From an uncultured Devosia sp. (GTDB lineage Bacteria; Pseudomonadota; Alphaproteobacteria; Rhizobiales; Devosiaceae): a DNA stretch of 64,000 nucleotides. The stretch lies in assembly GCF_963517015.1 (NCBI RefSeq), contig NZ_CAUQDV010000002.1:496001-560000 (forward strand), given 5' to 3'. The notes under the pieces are model-generated. The model saw only the letters and a list, made by a program, of their open reading frames with translations. It did not search any database and was not told where the DNA came from. Positions 15,727 to 24,789 of this stretch are shown here, one piece after another; position 1 is the stretch's first letter; every line of letters starts with the position of its first letter. A program made the translations under genes and the position numbers.

Positions 15727-18181
15727 GTCATTCTCCATCCGCCGGCGCATCCTGGCCCTGGCCCTGGCACTACTGCTGGTGGCGGCGGCGGTGCTGATCA
15801 TCTTCATTCGCGACTATGCGGAGCGGGCGGCGGACCGGGCGTTCGACCGGCTGCTGGCGGCTTCGGCGTTGACCATTGCCGGTGCGGTGCAGGTGGAAGA
15901 TGATGCGGTGACGGTGGAATTACCCTTTGCGTCGTTCGGCATGTTTTCGGGACAGGACCGGGTGTTCTATGCCGTGGAAAATCCGGGCGGCGGGGCGGTG
16001 ACGGGCTATGAAGACCTGTCGCGGATGATGCCGGAGATGACCGCGGCGGGACCAGTGTTCCAGGACGCGATCTATCGCGACGAGCTGGTGCGAGTGGCCA
16101 GCGTTGGGCGATTGACCTCGTCGGGCAGCGATACGGACTGGGTGACGATCCATGTGGCCGAGACGCAGACCGAGCGCGAGGCGCTGGCGTGGGAAATCCT
16201 ATCCAATGCCATCGTGCCAGTGGTGGCGCTGACGGTGCTGGCCATTGCGCTGGTGTGGTTCGGGATCGGACGGATGTTTGCGCCGCTTTATCAGCTTGAG
16301 CAGGAGTTGCGCGGGCGGGCGCCAGATGACCTGTCGCCGCTCGATGTCCCGGTGCCGGTGGAGGTCAGCCATCTGGTGAGCGCGCTCAACGGCTTCATGG
16401 GGCGGTTGGGCAATGCCGTCGAGCGCGTGACCGGGCTGGTGGCGGAGGCGGCCCATGAAGTGCGGACGCCGCTGGCGTCGCTGCGGGCGCAGGCGGAAGT
16501 GGCAATGGACGAGCAGGACCCCGAGGCCCTGCGCCGGCGGGTGGGGCGCATTCACCAGGGCGCGGCGCAGGCGAGCCAATTGGTGACTCAGATGCTGATG
16601 GAAGCGACGATCAGCCACCGGCTCGAAAACCAGGAAGTGGATACCAGCGTGTTGGGGACCGTGGTGGACGAGGTGCGCCAGCGCCTTGACCCAGACCTGG
16701 CCGATCGCGTGGTGGTGGCCCTGCCCGACGAGGCGAGCGGGGCGCAGATCCGCGGCGACCGGGTGGCGCTGCGCGAGATGCTGCGCAATGTGGTGGACAA
16801 TGCGCTGGTCTATTCGGAGGGGCTGGTGGAGATCGGCGGCGTAGTGCGGGACGGCGTGCTGACGCTGTCGATCAGCGACAGGGGACCGGGCATTGCCGAG
16901 GCGGAGAAGCCATTGGTGCTGGAGCGGTTCAAACGCGGCGCATCGAGCGCGGCCAAGGTAGGATCGGGGCTGGGGCTGTCGATCGTCAAGCGCGTGGCCG
17001 AGGCGCATCGCGGGGCATTGCGGCTCAAGGATCGGGATGGCGGTGGGCTGGTGATCGAGATCGACTTGCCACTCATCGGGCGCACGCCCCGGATCGAGCA
17101 GATGCGCAAGGCGCTGGGATCGCTTTCGGCCCTGGTCCTCTGCCTGCTGCTGGTCGACCCCCGCGCAGCGCAGGCGGCCTCGACCACCTATCCGGCGCCC
17201 GATGGCAGCACGGATGAGGTGCTGTCGATTGCGGGGGTGACGCATACGCCGCTGTTTGCAGAATTCATCACCGGCTTTCAGGCTATCCGGCCTGATGTCA
17301 GCGTGATCTATGAAGAAACGGACTCGCTGCCGCTCTATGAACGCTACCTGGCGGGAGACATCGCGCCGCAACCGGACCTGCTGATCAGTTCGGCCTCGGA
17401 CCTGATGATCAAGCTTGCCAATGACGGCCATGCCATGGCCTATGACAGTCCGTATCTGGGCGCCCTGCCCGACTGGGCGCATTGGCGCAACGAGGTGTTC
17501 GGGTTCACCTTCGAGCCGGCCGTGATCATCTACAATCCGGACCGGATTGCACCGGAAGAAGTGCCGCGCACGCATCTGACGCTGGCGGAAATGCTGGAAA
17601 CACAGACCGAGCGGTTCCGCGGGACGATTGCCACCTATGACATCGCGCTGTCGGGCGTGGGCTATCTGCTGGCCTCGCAGGACCAGGTGATCTCGTCGAA
17701 CTTCTGGCGCCTGGCGGCGGCCTTCGGGCGGGTGAATGCCAGGTTCTCCGGTTCGAGCCCGGAAATCCTCAATGGCGTGGCCGATGGCAGCCTGGCGCTG
17801 GGTTACAATGTGCTGGGCTCCTATGCCTTCGAGCGGAAGGCGGCGGGTGCCAATATCGAAATCGTGGTGCCGGATGACTATGTGCTGGTCCTGACCCGCG
17901 CCATGCTGATCCCGCGCGAAGCCCCACATGCCGACCTCGGGCGGGCCTTTGTCGATTTCGCGCTGTCGCCGGAGGGTCAGGCGATTGCGGCGGGCTCGAC
18001 AGGGCTGGGCTCGGTGGCCGAGGGCACGGTGGGCGAATGGACGGCGGAATCGATCGCGGCGCGCGGGCGTGGCGTGATCCAGCCCATTCCATTGGGGCCA
18101 GCACTGATGGTGTCGCTGGATCAACAGCGCCGCAAGCGCTTTCTGGACAGTTGGGGCGAAATCGTTTCGCCAAAGCCTTAG
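15716..18181 (+). CDS. Sensor histidine kinase fused in frame to a periplasmic solute-binding protein
   Basis: 821 residues, start overlapping the regulator gene by 11 bases. Residues 1-455 are a membrane kinase: helix about 12-31, periplasmic sensor to about 160, second helix about 165-187, H-box HEVRTPL with His247, N-box NVVDNAL (N362), DRGPGI and GSGLGLSIVKR. Without a stop codon the frame runs on into MRKALGSLSALVLCLLLVDPRAAQA (from residue 463), a signal-peptide-like segment, then a full extracellular solute-binding protein of the AfuA/COG1840 type (about 490-821; VIYEETDSLPLYERYL, FTFEPAVIIYNPD). ATG 17102 could also start the binding protein separately. In relatives these parts are usually two genes of one operon. 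Confidence 0.88.
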   Translation: MAAKSFSIRRRILALALALLLVAAAVLIIFIRDYAERAADRAFDRLLAASALTIAGAVQVEDDAVTVELPFASFGMFSGQDRVFYAVENPGGGAVTGYEDLSRMMPEMTAAGPVFQDAIYRDELVRVASVGRLTSSGSDTDWVTIHVAETQTEREALAWEILSNAIVPVVALTVLAIALVWFGIGRMFAPLYQLEQELRGRAPDDLSPLDVPVPVEVSHLVSALNGFMGRLGNAVERVTGLVAEAAHEVRTPLASLRAQAEVAMDEQDPEALRRRVGRIHQGAAQASQLVTQMLMEATISHRLENQEVDTSVLGTVVDEVRQRLDPDLADRVVVALPDEASGAQIRGDRVALREMLRNVVDNALVYSEGLVEIGGVVRDGVLTLSISDRGPGIAEAEKPLVLERFKRGASSAAKVGSGLGLSIVKRVAEAHRGALRLKDRDGGGLVIEIDLPLIGRTPRIEQMRKALGSLSALVLCLLLVDPRAAQAASTTYPAPDGSTDEVLSIAGVTHTPLFAEFITGFQAIRPDVSVIYEETDSLPLYERYLAGDIAPQPDLLISSASDLMIKLANDGHAMAYDSPYLGALPDWAHWRNEVFGFTFEPAVIIYNPDRIAPEEVPRTHLTLAEMLETQTERFRGTIATYDIALSGVGYLLASQDQVISSNFWRLAAAFGRVNARFSGSSPEILNGVADGSLALGYNVLGSYAFERKAAGANIEIVVPDDYVLVLTRAMLIPREAPHADLGRAFVDFALSPEGQAIAAGSTGLGSVAEGTVGEWTAESIAARGRGVIQPIPLGPALMVSLDQQRRKRFLDSWGEIVSPKP

Positions 18182-18511
18182 ACCAAGACTTGGCTCGTCC
18201 GCAAAATGACTTGGGTCAATCAAGGCGTGGGGCTGAATATCGCAGCCCTGATCTGGCGTGACGCCGTGATCGACGTGGTGCTCAGCAACGCTATCCAAGG
18301 CCGCAAAATATCCGTGACAGCCATGCACTTGGCGCAACACTAATGCCCAAACACCCGCATTTCGGCGTTCCAATGTGGTTATCGCGCCCTTAATTGCATG
18401 AAACGCATGGCTGGCGTGAGCTTTCACCCCTAGCAGAACGAGCTTGGTTAGCCCATCTGTCAACTCATGAAAGCGACCCGGCATTCGGCCCGGTCTTCAG
18501 AGGAGTTTGAA
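18182..18511. other. Intergenic stretch without recognised gene
   Basis: About 330 bases between the kinase fusion and the next small gene. No open frame with convincing start, family motif or codon bias was seen. The last part carries an AGGAG site (18501-18505) for the gene at 18512, and the promoter of that gene should lie here, but no clear -35/-10 pair stands out. Confidence 0.5.
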
Positions 18512-18679
18512 ATGAGCACCCCGCGCAAGTCTATCTTCGCGACCCTTGGCACTTTCGTTGAAGTCTTCGGCAGCGCCGCTGCCGTATCCAACGCCGTCGA
18601 GGGGGGCCGTGCTCCCAAGGCCAAGCACCTCAAGACCCTGGGGATCGATCCCGCCGCTTTCCGTTCGATCGGCCACTAA
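18512..18679 (+). CDS. Small basic protein with DUF1127-like ending
   Basis: 55 residues: MSTPRKSIFATLGTFVEVFG at the N-terminus, then an Ala-rich part and a C-terminal LKTLGIDPAAFRSIGH. The ending recalls the LxxLGIxxxxF signature of small DUF1127 proteins of alphaproteobacteria. AGGAG at 18501-18505 is well placed for ATG 18512, and a strong terminator follows at 18739, which together argue for a short independently transcribed gene. Function unknown; DUF1127 members have been linked to phosphate, stress or RNA regulation in other species. Confidence 0.7.
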   Translation: MSTPRKSIFATLGTFVEVFGSAAAVSNAVEGGRAPKAKHLKTLGIDPAAFRSIGH

Positions 18680-18738
18680 AAGATAGCGGCGGGCTCCTCC
18701 TCCCTCCTGCCGGCCGCATCCTTGACCGACCGACGTAG

Positions 18739-18776
18739 AAAAGCCCGGATGCCATTGCGGTGGCATCCGGGCTTTT
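18739..18776 (+). terminator. Strong intrinsic terminator
   Basis: Perfect 16-bp stem (AAAAGCCCGGATGCCA at 18739-18754 with its complement at 18761-18776), 6-base loop TTGCGG, ending in GGGCTTTTGCTT. It closes the small gene at 18512 and could work in both directions. Confidence 0.9.
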
Positions 18777-18799
18777 GCTTGTTCGGGTGTGTCGGTAGC

Positions 18800-19016
18800 A
18801 CTCTCCTCACCCGCCCTTCGGGCTCCTTCTCCCACGAGGGGAGAAGGGAAAAGAGATCGTGCCGGCGGAGAAGCTGGGTCCTGCGAGCGCCACTCGGCCA
18901 TCGGCCTCGTGGCCTGCTTCCCTAAATTTGCTCCACTGGAGCAAATTTTACCTACGGCACAGTGCGCAGTCTCCGGGCCTAGCTGCCTAAAAACGCTCCA
19001 CTGGAGCGTTTTTGCG
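18800..19016. repeat. Palindromic repeat cluster between convergent units
   Basis: The stretch 18680-19032 (353 bases) has no gene. It holds the terminator above, a CTCCTCACCC...CCTTCTCCC-ACGA-GGGGAGAAGG hairpin (about 18800-18848), and two 12-bp hairpins with a single C in the loop: 18924-18935/18937-18948 (AAATTTGCTCCA) and 18989-19000/19002-19013 (AAAAACGCTCCA). The latter two share the GCTCC-N-C-N-GGAGC core with the hairpin at 7712-7736, and the text before them (GGCC...CGTGGCC) also recurs there. Confidence 0.75.
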
Positions 19017-19032
19017 CCGCCGGCGCCGGCAG

Positions 19033-20580
19033 CTAGTCCTCGTCGCTGGCCATCTGGCTGAGCATGGCGCCCTTGCCGCGCAAGCGGAAGTAGAGCGGCA
19101 CCAGCACCGCCGCTGCCGCCACGACATAGAGCGTGATAGCGATGGGCGAGTGGAAGAGGATGGCAAAATCGCCCTGGCTGATCGACAGCGCGCGGCGCAG
19201 TTGCTGCTCGGCCATGGGACCGAGGATCAGACCGACGACGACAGGCGCAATCGGATAGCCGAAGCGGCGCAGCAGATAGCCCAGGATGCCGAAGGCCAGG
19301 AGCAGGAGGAGCTCGAAGGAGAAGGTGATCGGACCGAGATGGCCGGACATGGCGCCATTTGCGCCTAGGGTGCCCAGGGTTGCGAACACCAGAATGCCAC
19401 CATAGAGCCAAGGCCGCGGAATGGTCAGCAGCTTCACCCAAAGACCGATCAGCGGCAGGTTGAGCACGATGAGCATGAAGTTGGCGACCAGAAGGCTGGC
19501 AATCAGCGCCCAGACCAGGCTGGCATTGTTGGTGAACAACAGCGGGCCTGGCTGAAGACCGAATTGCTGGAAGCCGGCCAGCATGATGGCGGCCGTTGCC
19601 GTGGTGGGCAGGCCCAGGGTCAGCAGGGGCACGAGCGTTCCGGCGGCCGAGGCGTTGTTTGCCGCTTCGGGACCAGCAACGCCTTCGATGGCGCCATGGC
19701 CGAATTCCTCGGGACGCTTGGCGAAGGTCTTTTCAGCCGAATAGCTCAAAAAGCTCGAAACGTCGGCGCCGCCGGCGGGCATGGCGCCAATGGGAAAGCC
19801 GATGGCGGTGCCGCGCAGCCACGGAATCCAGCTGCGCTTCCAGTCTTCCCTGGTCATCCAGACCGAGCCCTTGACCGCCAGGACCTCCTCTTTGACGAGG
19901 TTGCGATCGGCGGCGATCTTGAGCGTTTCGCCGATGGCGAAGAGCGCGACGGCAAGCGTCGTCACTTCAATGCCATCGAGCAGGTCAGGGATGCCGAAGG
20001 ACAGGCGGGCCTGACCGGTCTGCAGGTCGATGCCGATGATGCCGAGACCAAGTCCGATGAACAGCGCGGTGAGGCCGCGCAGGGCGCTATCGCCGAAGGC
20101 TGCCGAGACGGTGACGAAGGCCAGGACCATCAGCGCGAAATACTCGGCCGGGCCGAAGGCCAGCGCAAATTTCACCACCCATGGGGCAACGAAGGCCAGA
20201 GCCAAGGTGGCGATCAGGCCAGCCACAAAGGAGCCGATGGCGGCAGTGGCCAGCGCCGGACCACCCCTGCCCTTGCGGGCCATCTTGTTGCCCTCGAGCG
20301 CGGTGACAATGGAGGCGGATTCGCCGGGGGTATTGAGCAGGATCGAGGTGGTCGAGCCGCCATACATGCCGCCGTAGTAGATGCCGGCGAACATAATGAG
20401 CGAGCCGGCCGGATCGAGCCGATAGGTGACGGGCAGCAGCAGCGCCACGGTCAGGGCCGGACCGATACCCGGCAGCACGCCAACGGCGGTGCCCAGGGTC
20501 ACGCCGACCAGTGCATAGAGAAGGTTCTGCCATTGGAGGGCGGCAACAAGGCCCTCGGCGAGAAGTCCGAACGTGTCCAT
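19033..20580 (-). CDS. tctA: Tripartite tricarboxylate transporter, large permease TctA
   Basis: 515 residues with about 11-12 membrane segments. GVTLGTAVGVLPGIGPALTVALLLP and the segment GIYYGGMYGGSTTSILLNTPGES are signatures of TctA (DUF112). It is the large membrane subunit that, with TctB, moves tricarboxylates or other carboxylates using an ion gradient, fed by the periplasmic TctC. It is the last gene of tctC-tctB-tctA, starting 14 bases after tctB. Confidence 0.95.
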   Translation of the reverse strand: MDTFGLLAEGLVAALQWQNLLYALVGVTLGTAVGVLPGIGPALTVALLLPVTYRLDPAGSLIMFAGIYYGGMYGGSTTSILLNTPGESASIVTALEGNKMARKGRGGPALATAAIGSFVAGLIATLALAFVAPWVVKFALAFGPAEYFALMVLAFVTVSAAFGDSALRGLTALFIGLGLGIIGIDLQTGQARLSFGIPDLLDGIEVTTLAVALFAIGETLKIAADRNLVKEEVLAVKGSVWMTREDWKRSWIPWLRGTAIGFPIGAMPAGGADVSSFLSYSAEKTFAKRPEEFGHGAIEGVAGPEAANNASAAGTLVPLLTLGLPTTATAAIMLAGFQQFGLQPGPLLFTNNASLVWALIASLLVANFMLIVLNLPLIGLWVKLLTIPRPWLYGGILVFATLGTLGANGAMSGHLGPITFSFELLLLLAFGILGYLLRRFGYPIAPVVVGLILGPMAEQQLRRALSISQGDFAILFHSPIAITLYVVAAAAVLVPLYFRLRGKGAMLSQMASDED

Positions 20581-20594
20581 TTAGCGGCGTCCGA

Positions 20595-21080
20595 TCAGGG
20601 AATGAGGCGTTCGAGCGGGCCCATGGGCAGCGAGAGCTGCAGACCCTTGGCGAACATGAACCAAACGATGAAGGCGAAGACGACCCCGAGGGGGATGGTC
20701 TTCCAGAGCGGCCCGCGGCCAAAGGCCATGGCGGTGAAGGCAAAGAGCAGGCCCGTGCCAACCGAGAAACCGGCCCAGCCAATGGTCAGCAATTGCGCGA
20801 CGAGACCGCCGATGACCCAGGCAATGGGGATGTAGTTGTCGTCGTCGCGCTCGGGGAAGCCACGACGGAAGGCCGAAACCACCGTGCCGACGGACAGCGC
20901 CAGCAGGCCAGCTGCGATGATATAGGGGAAGACGGTCGGCCCGACGCGCGCCTGAATCGGGGGCACGCGCATCTGCGACATCTGCCAGAAGATCACGGCG
21001 GCGATCAGGGCAAGAATGGCTGCGATGACAAGCGCCGCCCCATCGGGGCGGCGCGAGAGGTTGGGATTACCTGAGGTCAT
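20595..21080 (-). CDS. tctB: Tripartite tricarboxylate transporter, small permease TctB
   Basis: 161 residues with four membrane helices, the usual TctB (DUF1468) layout: an N-terminal helix (AALVIAAILALIAAVIFWQM), then GPTVFPYIIAAGLLALSVGTVV, and two C-terminal helices. GPxxFP is conserved in the family. The ATG overlaps the stop of tctC (ATGA), showing coupling of the three-gene operon. Confidence 0.93.
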   Translation of the reverse strand: MTSGNPNLSRRPDGAALVIAAILALIAAVIFWQMSQMRVPPIQARVGPTVFPYIIAAGLLALSVGTVVSAFRRGFPERDDDNYIPIAWVIGGLVAQLLTIGWAGFSVGTGLLFAFTAMAFGRGPLWKTIPLGVVFAFIVWFMFAKGLQLSLPMGPLERLIP

Positions 21081-22021
21081 TGAACGAGGCCAATGTCGCG
21101 CAGGATGGATTCGGTGGCGGCGGTATCTTCGGCCAGCTGGGCATCGAAATCGGCGCCGGCGAGATAGGTGTTCACCCAGCCACGCGACTCAAGAGCGGCC
21201 TGCCAGGTTGCCGAGTCGACCATCTTTTCGATGTCCGACGAGATGGCAGCCTTCTGCTCTTCGGTGATGCCGGGCGCAGCGGCGACCATGCGCCAGTTCT
21301 GCACGGCAACATCGACGCCGGCTTCCTGAAGGGTCGGCGCTTCGACGCCGGGAACGCGTTCGGCGGTCGAGACGGCCAGCAGGCGCAGTTCGCCGGCTTC
21401 GATCTGCGACGCAAACTCGGAATAGCCCGAGATGCCGACGGTGACCTGGCCACCGAGCACGGCAGCGAGGGCTTCACCACCGCCCGAATAGGCGATGTAG
21501 TTGACCTGGGTCGGATCGGCACCGACGGCCTTGGTGATGAGACCGGCCGTGATGTGATCTGCGCCACCAGCCGAGCCACCGGCCCAGGAGACGGCACCAA
21601 CGTTTTCGACCAGCTTGGCCTTGAGATCATCGACAGTCTGGATGTCGGACGAGGCCGGAACCACGAGAGCGACGGCTTCACCGGTGAGGCGAGCAATCGG
21701 GGTGACCTGTTCAAGGGTGACGGGCGAAGCATTGGTCAGGATGGCGCCGACCATCACATAGCCGCCAACGATCAGCGCGTTGGGATTGGCATTGGACTGG
21801 TTGACGAACTGGGCGAGGCCAATCGTGCCACCGGCGCCAGGGACGTTGGTGACCTGCACATTGCCCGAAATGCCTTCGGTCTGCAGGGCTTCCTGCATGG
21901 TGCGGGCGGTCTGGTCCCAACCGCCGCCGGGGGCAGCAGGGGCCATGATGGAGTAGTCGGCAGCAAAAGATGGAACAGCCATAGCGCCAGTAATCAGCGC
22001 GGCCACGAGCAGCTTGTTCAT
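21077..22021 (-). CDS. tctC: Tripartite tricarboxylate transporter, solute-binding protein TctC
   Basis: 314 residues, beginning with a signal peptide (MNKLLVAALITGAMAVPSFA). The mature part has the TctC/Bug fold: PAAPGGGWDQTARTMQEAL, where the GGGWD loop contacts the ligand carboxylate, and VPGAGGTIGLAQFVN. GGAGG (GGAGGACC) before ATG 22021 fixes the start; an earlier in-frame start adds MGGP and reads through the binding site. The ligand cannot be told from sequence; this family binds citrate, other carboxylates, and some non-carboxylates. Confidence 0.94.
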   Translation of the reverse strand: MNKLLVAALITGAMAVPSFAADYSIMAPAAPGGGWDQTARTMQEALQTEGISGNVQVTNVPGAGGTIGLAQFVNQSNANPNALIVGGYVMVGAILTNASPVTLEQVTPIARLTGEAVALVVPASSDIQTVDDLKAKLVENVGAVSWAGGSAGGADHITAGLITKAVGADPTQVNYIAYSGGGEALAAVLGGQVTVGISGYSEFASQIEAGELRLLAVSTAERVPGVEAPTLQEAGVDVAVQNWRMVAAAPGITEEQKAAISSDIEKMVDSATWQAALESRGWVNTYLAGADFDAQLAEDTAATESILRDIGLVQ

Positions 22022-22182
22022 AGGTCCTCCCATGTCAAAATCCGGAACGTCGTTGCGTTCGTGACAGGGAGAATAGATTCCGTCCCTGTCACCGTCCTGT
22101 CAGATGGACTTTTGGCCACCGGGCAGTGAGCACTGGATCATCGAAGCCAGATTGCGCCTCGCGCGGCGCAAAATCAATCGGG

Positions 22183-24045
22183 TCAGGCGCTGCGGCGCTG
22201 GACCGGCTCGACGGGCATGTCGACGGGCCTCGCATCCGGCCGTTGGGCGAAGAGCGAGAGCAGATGGGTGGTGTCTGCCACCGAACCAGGGCGGGCAAAG
22301 AGATAGCCCTGCCCCATGCCACAACCAAGCTGGTTGAGCGCGCTGGCTTGCGACGCGGTCTCGATGCCTTCGGCCACCAGCTTCATATCGAGCTTGCGGG
22401 CAATGTCGATAATGGAACTGACCACGACGTCGCTAGCGCGATCATGGCCGAGATGTTCGACGAAGGACTTGTCGATCTTGATGATATCGACGGGAAAGCT
22501 CAGCAGGTGGGTGAGCGAGGCAAAGCCGGTGCCGAAATCATCGAGCGCCACCAGAATGCCGCGCTGGCGCAGGGCGCCGACCGCTTTGGGCACCATTTGG
22601 TCGCCGCCGCCCATATAGACGGCCTCATTGACCTCGAGCACGACGTGTTTCAGCGGCACATCGGCGCGTTCGAAGGTTTCGACGATGCGCGCCTCGAGGT
22701 CGCCGCGCTGGAAATCGCCGGTGGTGACATTGATGCCGACATGCTGGAAGGGAATGCCCAGATCCAGCCAGTAGCGAATATCGGTGGCGATCTGCGCCAG
22801 CATCTGGCCGGTGACCTGCCAGGCGATGCGCGGATCGGCCAGAGCCGCGTGAAACTCGCTGGCAACGGCGATGCGGCCATCGGGCATGCGCATGCGGGCG
22901 AGCGCTTCGAGGCCAACGATCTCGGCCGTATCGAGCCGGACGATGGGCTGGTAGTGGACGATCATGCGCTTTTCCGAGAGTGCCTGATCGACGCTGCGCA
23001 CCATATTGGCGCGCTCCATCATCGAGGTACGCATGCCTGGGGTGAAACGGATATAGCCGCCGCGGCGCACTTCCTTGGCGTGATACAGCGCAAAATCGGC
23101 ATTCTGGCTCAGCGAGGCCTCTTCCACGCCATCGGGCCCAAACAGCGCGCCGCCAATGGTGACATGCGGATCGATGGTCTGGTCGCCCATCTGGATCAGG
23201 CCGCGCACGGCGTTGAGCATGCGATTGGCTGCGTCGCGCAGGGCATATTCGGAATGACAATCGGCGACGAGAACGGCGAATTCGTCGCCGCCGAGCCGGC
23301 AGGCGGTAAGCGTGGGATGACAATCGGCCAGGCGGCTGGCGACCGTGCGGATCAGCTGATCACCAAAGACGTGACCGACCGTATCGTTGACCAGCTTGAG
23401 ATGATCGATGTCGACGAGCAGCAGGCCGAAAGGTTCCTTGAGGCGGATGGCGCGGGGGAGCAATTCGTTGAAGCGGCCACGATTGGGCAGGCCGGTCAGG
23501 GCATCGTAATAGGCCAGGCGATGATTGCGCTCGCGGACCTTTTCATGGTCGATGGCGATGGAGCAGAGATGGACGCAGGTCTGGACGATGCTGCGCTCGA
23601 GCTCATCGGGGCCGCGGCCGGTGCGATAATAGAAGGCGAAGGTCGCCACGACCTGGTTGTCGGAATCGCGGATGGGGCTGGACCAGCAGGCGCGCAGACC
23701 GAGTGGCCCGGCAAGGCTGCGATAGTCCTCCCAGAGCGGGTCGGTTTCGATATCGGTGACGAGCACCGGTTCATTGCGGAACACGGCCGTGCCGCAGGAG
23801 CCCGCCTTGGGGCCAGCCAGCAGGCCATCGATGGCGGTGGAGAAGGCCAGGGGCAGCGACGGCGCCGCGAGCGGCCGCAGACGGCAATCGGCATCGACCA
23901 TCAGGATGGAGCAGATCGCCTCGGGCGCCAACTCCTGCGCGCGGCGGCAGAGCAGGTCCGCCACAGCCACCAAAGGCTCGCCACAGGCAACCGCTTCCAG
24001 CACTTCCGTCTGGAGCTTCAACAGCAAAGCACTATCAGTGACCAT
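22183..24045 (-). CDS. GAF-GGDEF-EAL cyclic-di-GMP turnover protein
   Basis: 620 residues without membrane segments. A GAF domain (about 20-165) is followed by GGDEF (about 175-335) with intact RLGGDEFAVL near residue 252, and an EAL domain (about 350-600) with GLEALARM, NVTTGDFQ, DDFGTGFASL, IKIDKSF and AEGIET. Both catalytic centres look intact, though EVNEAV replaces the more common E-x-T-E motif of the EAL domain. It could make or hydrolyse c-di-GMP depending on the GAF ligand. It is a single gene, convergent with nothing and 149 bases from tctC. Confidence 0.92.
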   Translation of the reverse strand: MVTDSALLLKLQTEVLEAVACGEPLVAVADLLCRRAQELAPEAICSILMVDADCRLRPLAAPSLPLAFSTAIDGLLAGPKAGSCGTAVFRNEPVLVTDIETDPLWEDYRSLAGPLGLRACWSSPIRDSDNQVVATFAFYYRTGRGPDELERSIVQTCVHLCSIAIDHEKVRERNHRLAYYDALTGLPNRGRFNELLPRAIRLKEPFGLLLVDIDHLKLVNDTVGHVFGDQLIRTVASRLADCHPTLTACRLGGDEFAVLVADCHSEYALRDAANRMLNAVRGLIQMGDQTIDPHVTIGGALFGPDGVEEASLSQNADFALYHAKEVRRGGYIRFTPGMRTSMMERANMVRSVDQALSEKRMIVHYQPIVRLDTAEIVGLEALARMRMPDGRIAVASEFHAALADPRIAWQVTGQMLAQIATDIRYWLDLGIPFQHVGINVTTGDFQRGDLEARIVETFERADVPLKHVVLEVNEAVYMGGGDQMVPKAVGALRQRGILVALDDFGTGFASLTHLLSFPVDIIKIDKSFVEHLGHDRASDVVVSSIIDIARKLDMKLVAEGIETASQASALNQLGCGMGQGYLFARPGSVADTTHLLSLFAQRPDARPVDMPVEPVQRRSA

Positions 24046-24294
24046 GAATTCCCCACCTCAACCCGGAGATGGAGCCTAGCAACGGGCTATGAAGCGCTGG
24101 TTTGGGGAATGAAGAGGATTTGGGGCGTGGGAGTCAGGGAGTGTTAAGGACAGCGGGGTGTCGTAAGTAGTTGTGCTTCTCTATCGTGGATTGCCCATTT
24201 TGCTGTTCGGCGGTGCATTTCCTCTAGAAAACAGCACGGGCTCGGATCAGCCTGCCACGCAGCACCGCAATAGGTCGTCGCTATAGAGGAGAAG

Positions 24295-24370
24295 TGGTGC
24301 CCGGGACCGGAATCGAACCAGTGACACGCGGATTTTCAATCCGCTGCTCTACCAACTGAGCTACCCGGGC
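24295..24370 (-). tRNA. tRNA-Phe (GAA)
   Basis: On the minus strand the sequence GCCCGGGTAGCTCAGTTGG... folds into a standard cloverleaf: acceptor stem GCCCGGG/CCCGGGC, anticodon loop ATTGAAAAT (anticodon GAA), T-loop GGTTCGATTCC and encoded CCA at 24295-24297. 76 bases including CCA. Confidence 0.97.
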
Positions 24371-24409
24371 AGCGGGGCTTTGGGCCCCAGGGCGTCACGC
24401 CATGGCGGG

Positions 24410-24438
24410 CTTATAGGGGATGGGTTTGGGGTGTGCAA
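24410..24438 (-). promoter_or_regulatory. Promoter of tRNA-Phe
   Basis: On the minus strand TTGCAC (24438-24433) and TATAAG (24415-24410) are separated by exactly 17 bases, matching a sigma-70-type promoter; the tRNA begins 40 bases downstream of the -10 box. Confidence 0.7.
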
Positions 24439-24789
24439 GCGGGAAAAGGGCTTGTGGAAAAGGAGTTTGGATAATTCTGTTTTGTCATGAGCCGATACCT
24501 CGCCCTCAGGTTGCGACAGGCATCATTCCAATCGCATCATGTCATCGAATTCCGGCGCGCGCCGTTGCCGCCTCACCCTCAGCGTTGGCAACGATCTGGC
24601 GGCTGCAGCGGACGAGTATCGCCTGCCTTTGCGGGGCCGATGCCACGGCAGACGAGGCAGCCTTCACTCCAATTGATGCGATTGAACTCGAGGTGGGGCT
24701 GACCAACTTCAGCAGATTTTGGTCTGCCTCGCCAACCCGGCAGAGCCGTCTCCACATGGCATCAGCAGGCGTTCGCGCGCCCCGCCGCC
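24439..24789. other. Intergenic stretch with no gene recognised
   Basis: About 350 bases between the tRNA-Phe promoter and yacG. Open frames exist on both strands, but none has a family motif, good codon bias or plausible ribosome binding site. Nothing else is seen beyond the end of the yacG transcript. Confidence 0.5.

Noticed and set aside
16199..18484. Very long open frame (761 codons) on the minus strand opposite the kinase fusion
   Set aside because: The composition (many Arg, His, Gln, Pro) and lack of motifs fit an antisense shadow of a GC-rich gene; the plus-strand frame has full domain signatures.
24439..24789. Possible degenerate gene between tRNA-Phe and yacG
   Set aside because: Several short frames exist, but none has a motif, start signal or consistent codon use.
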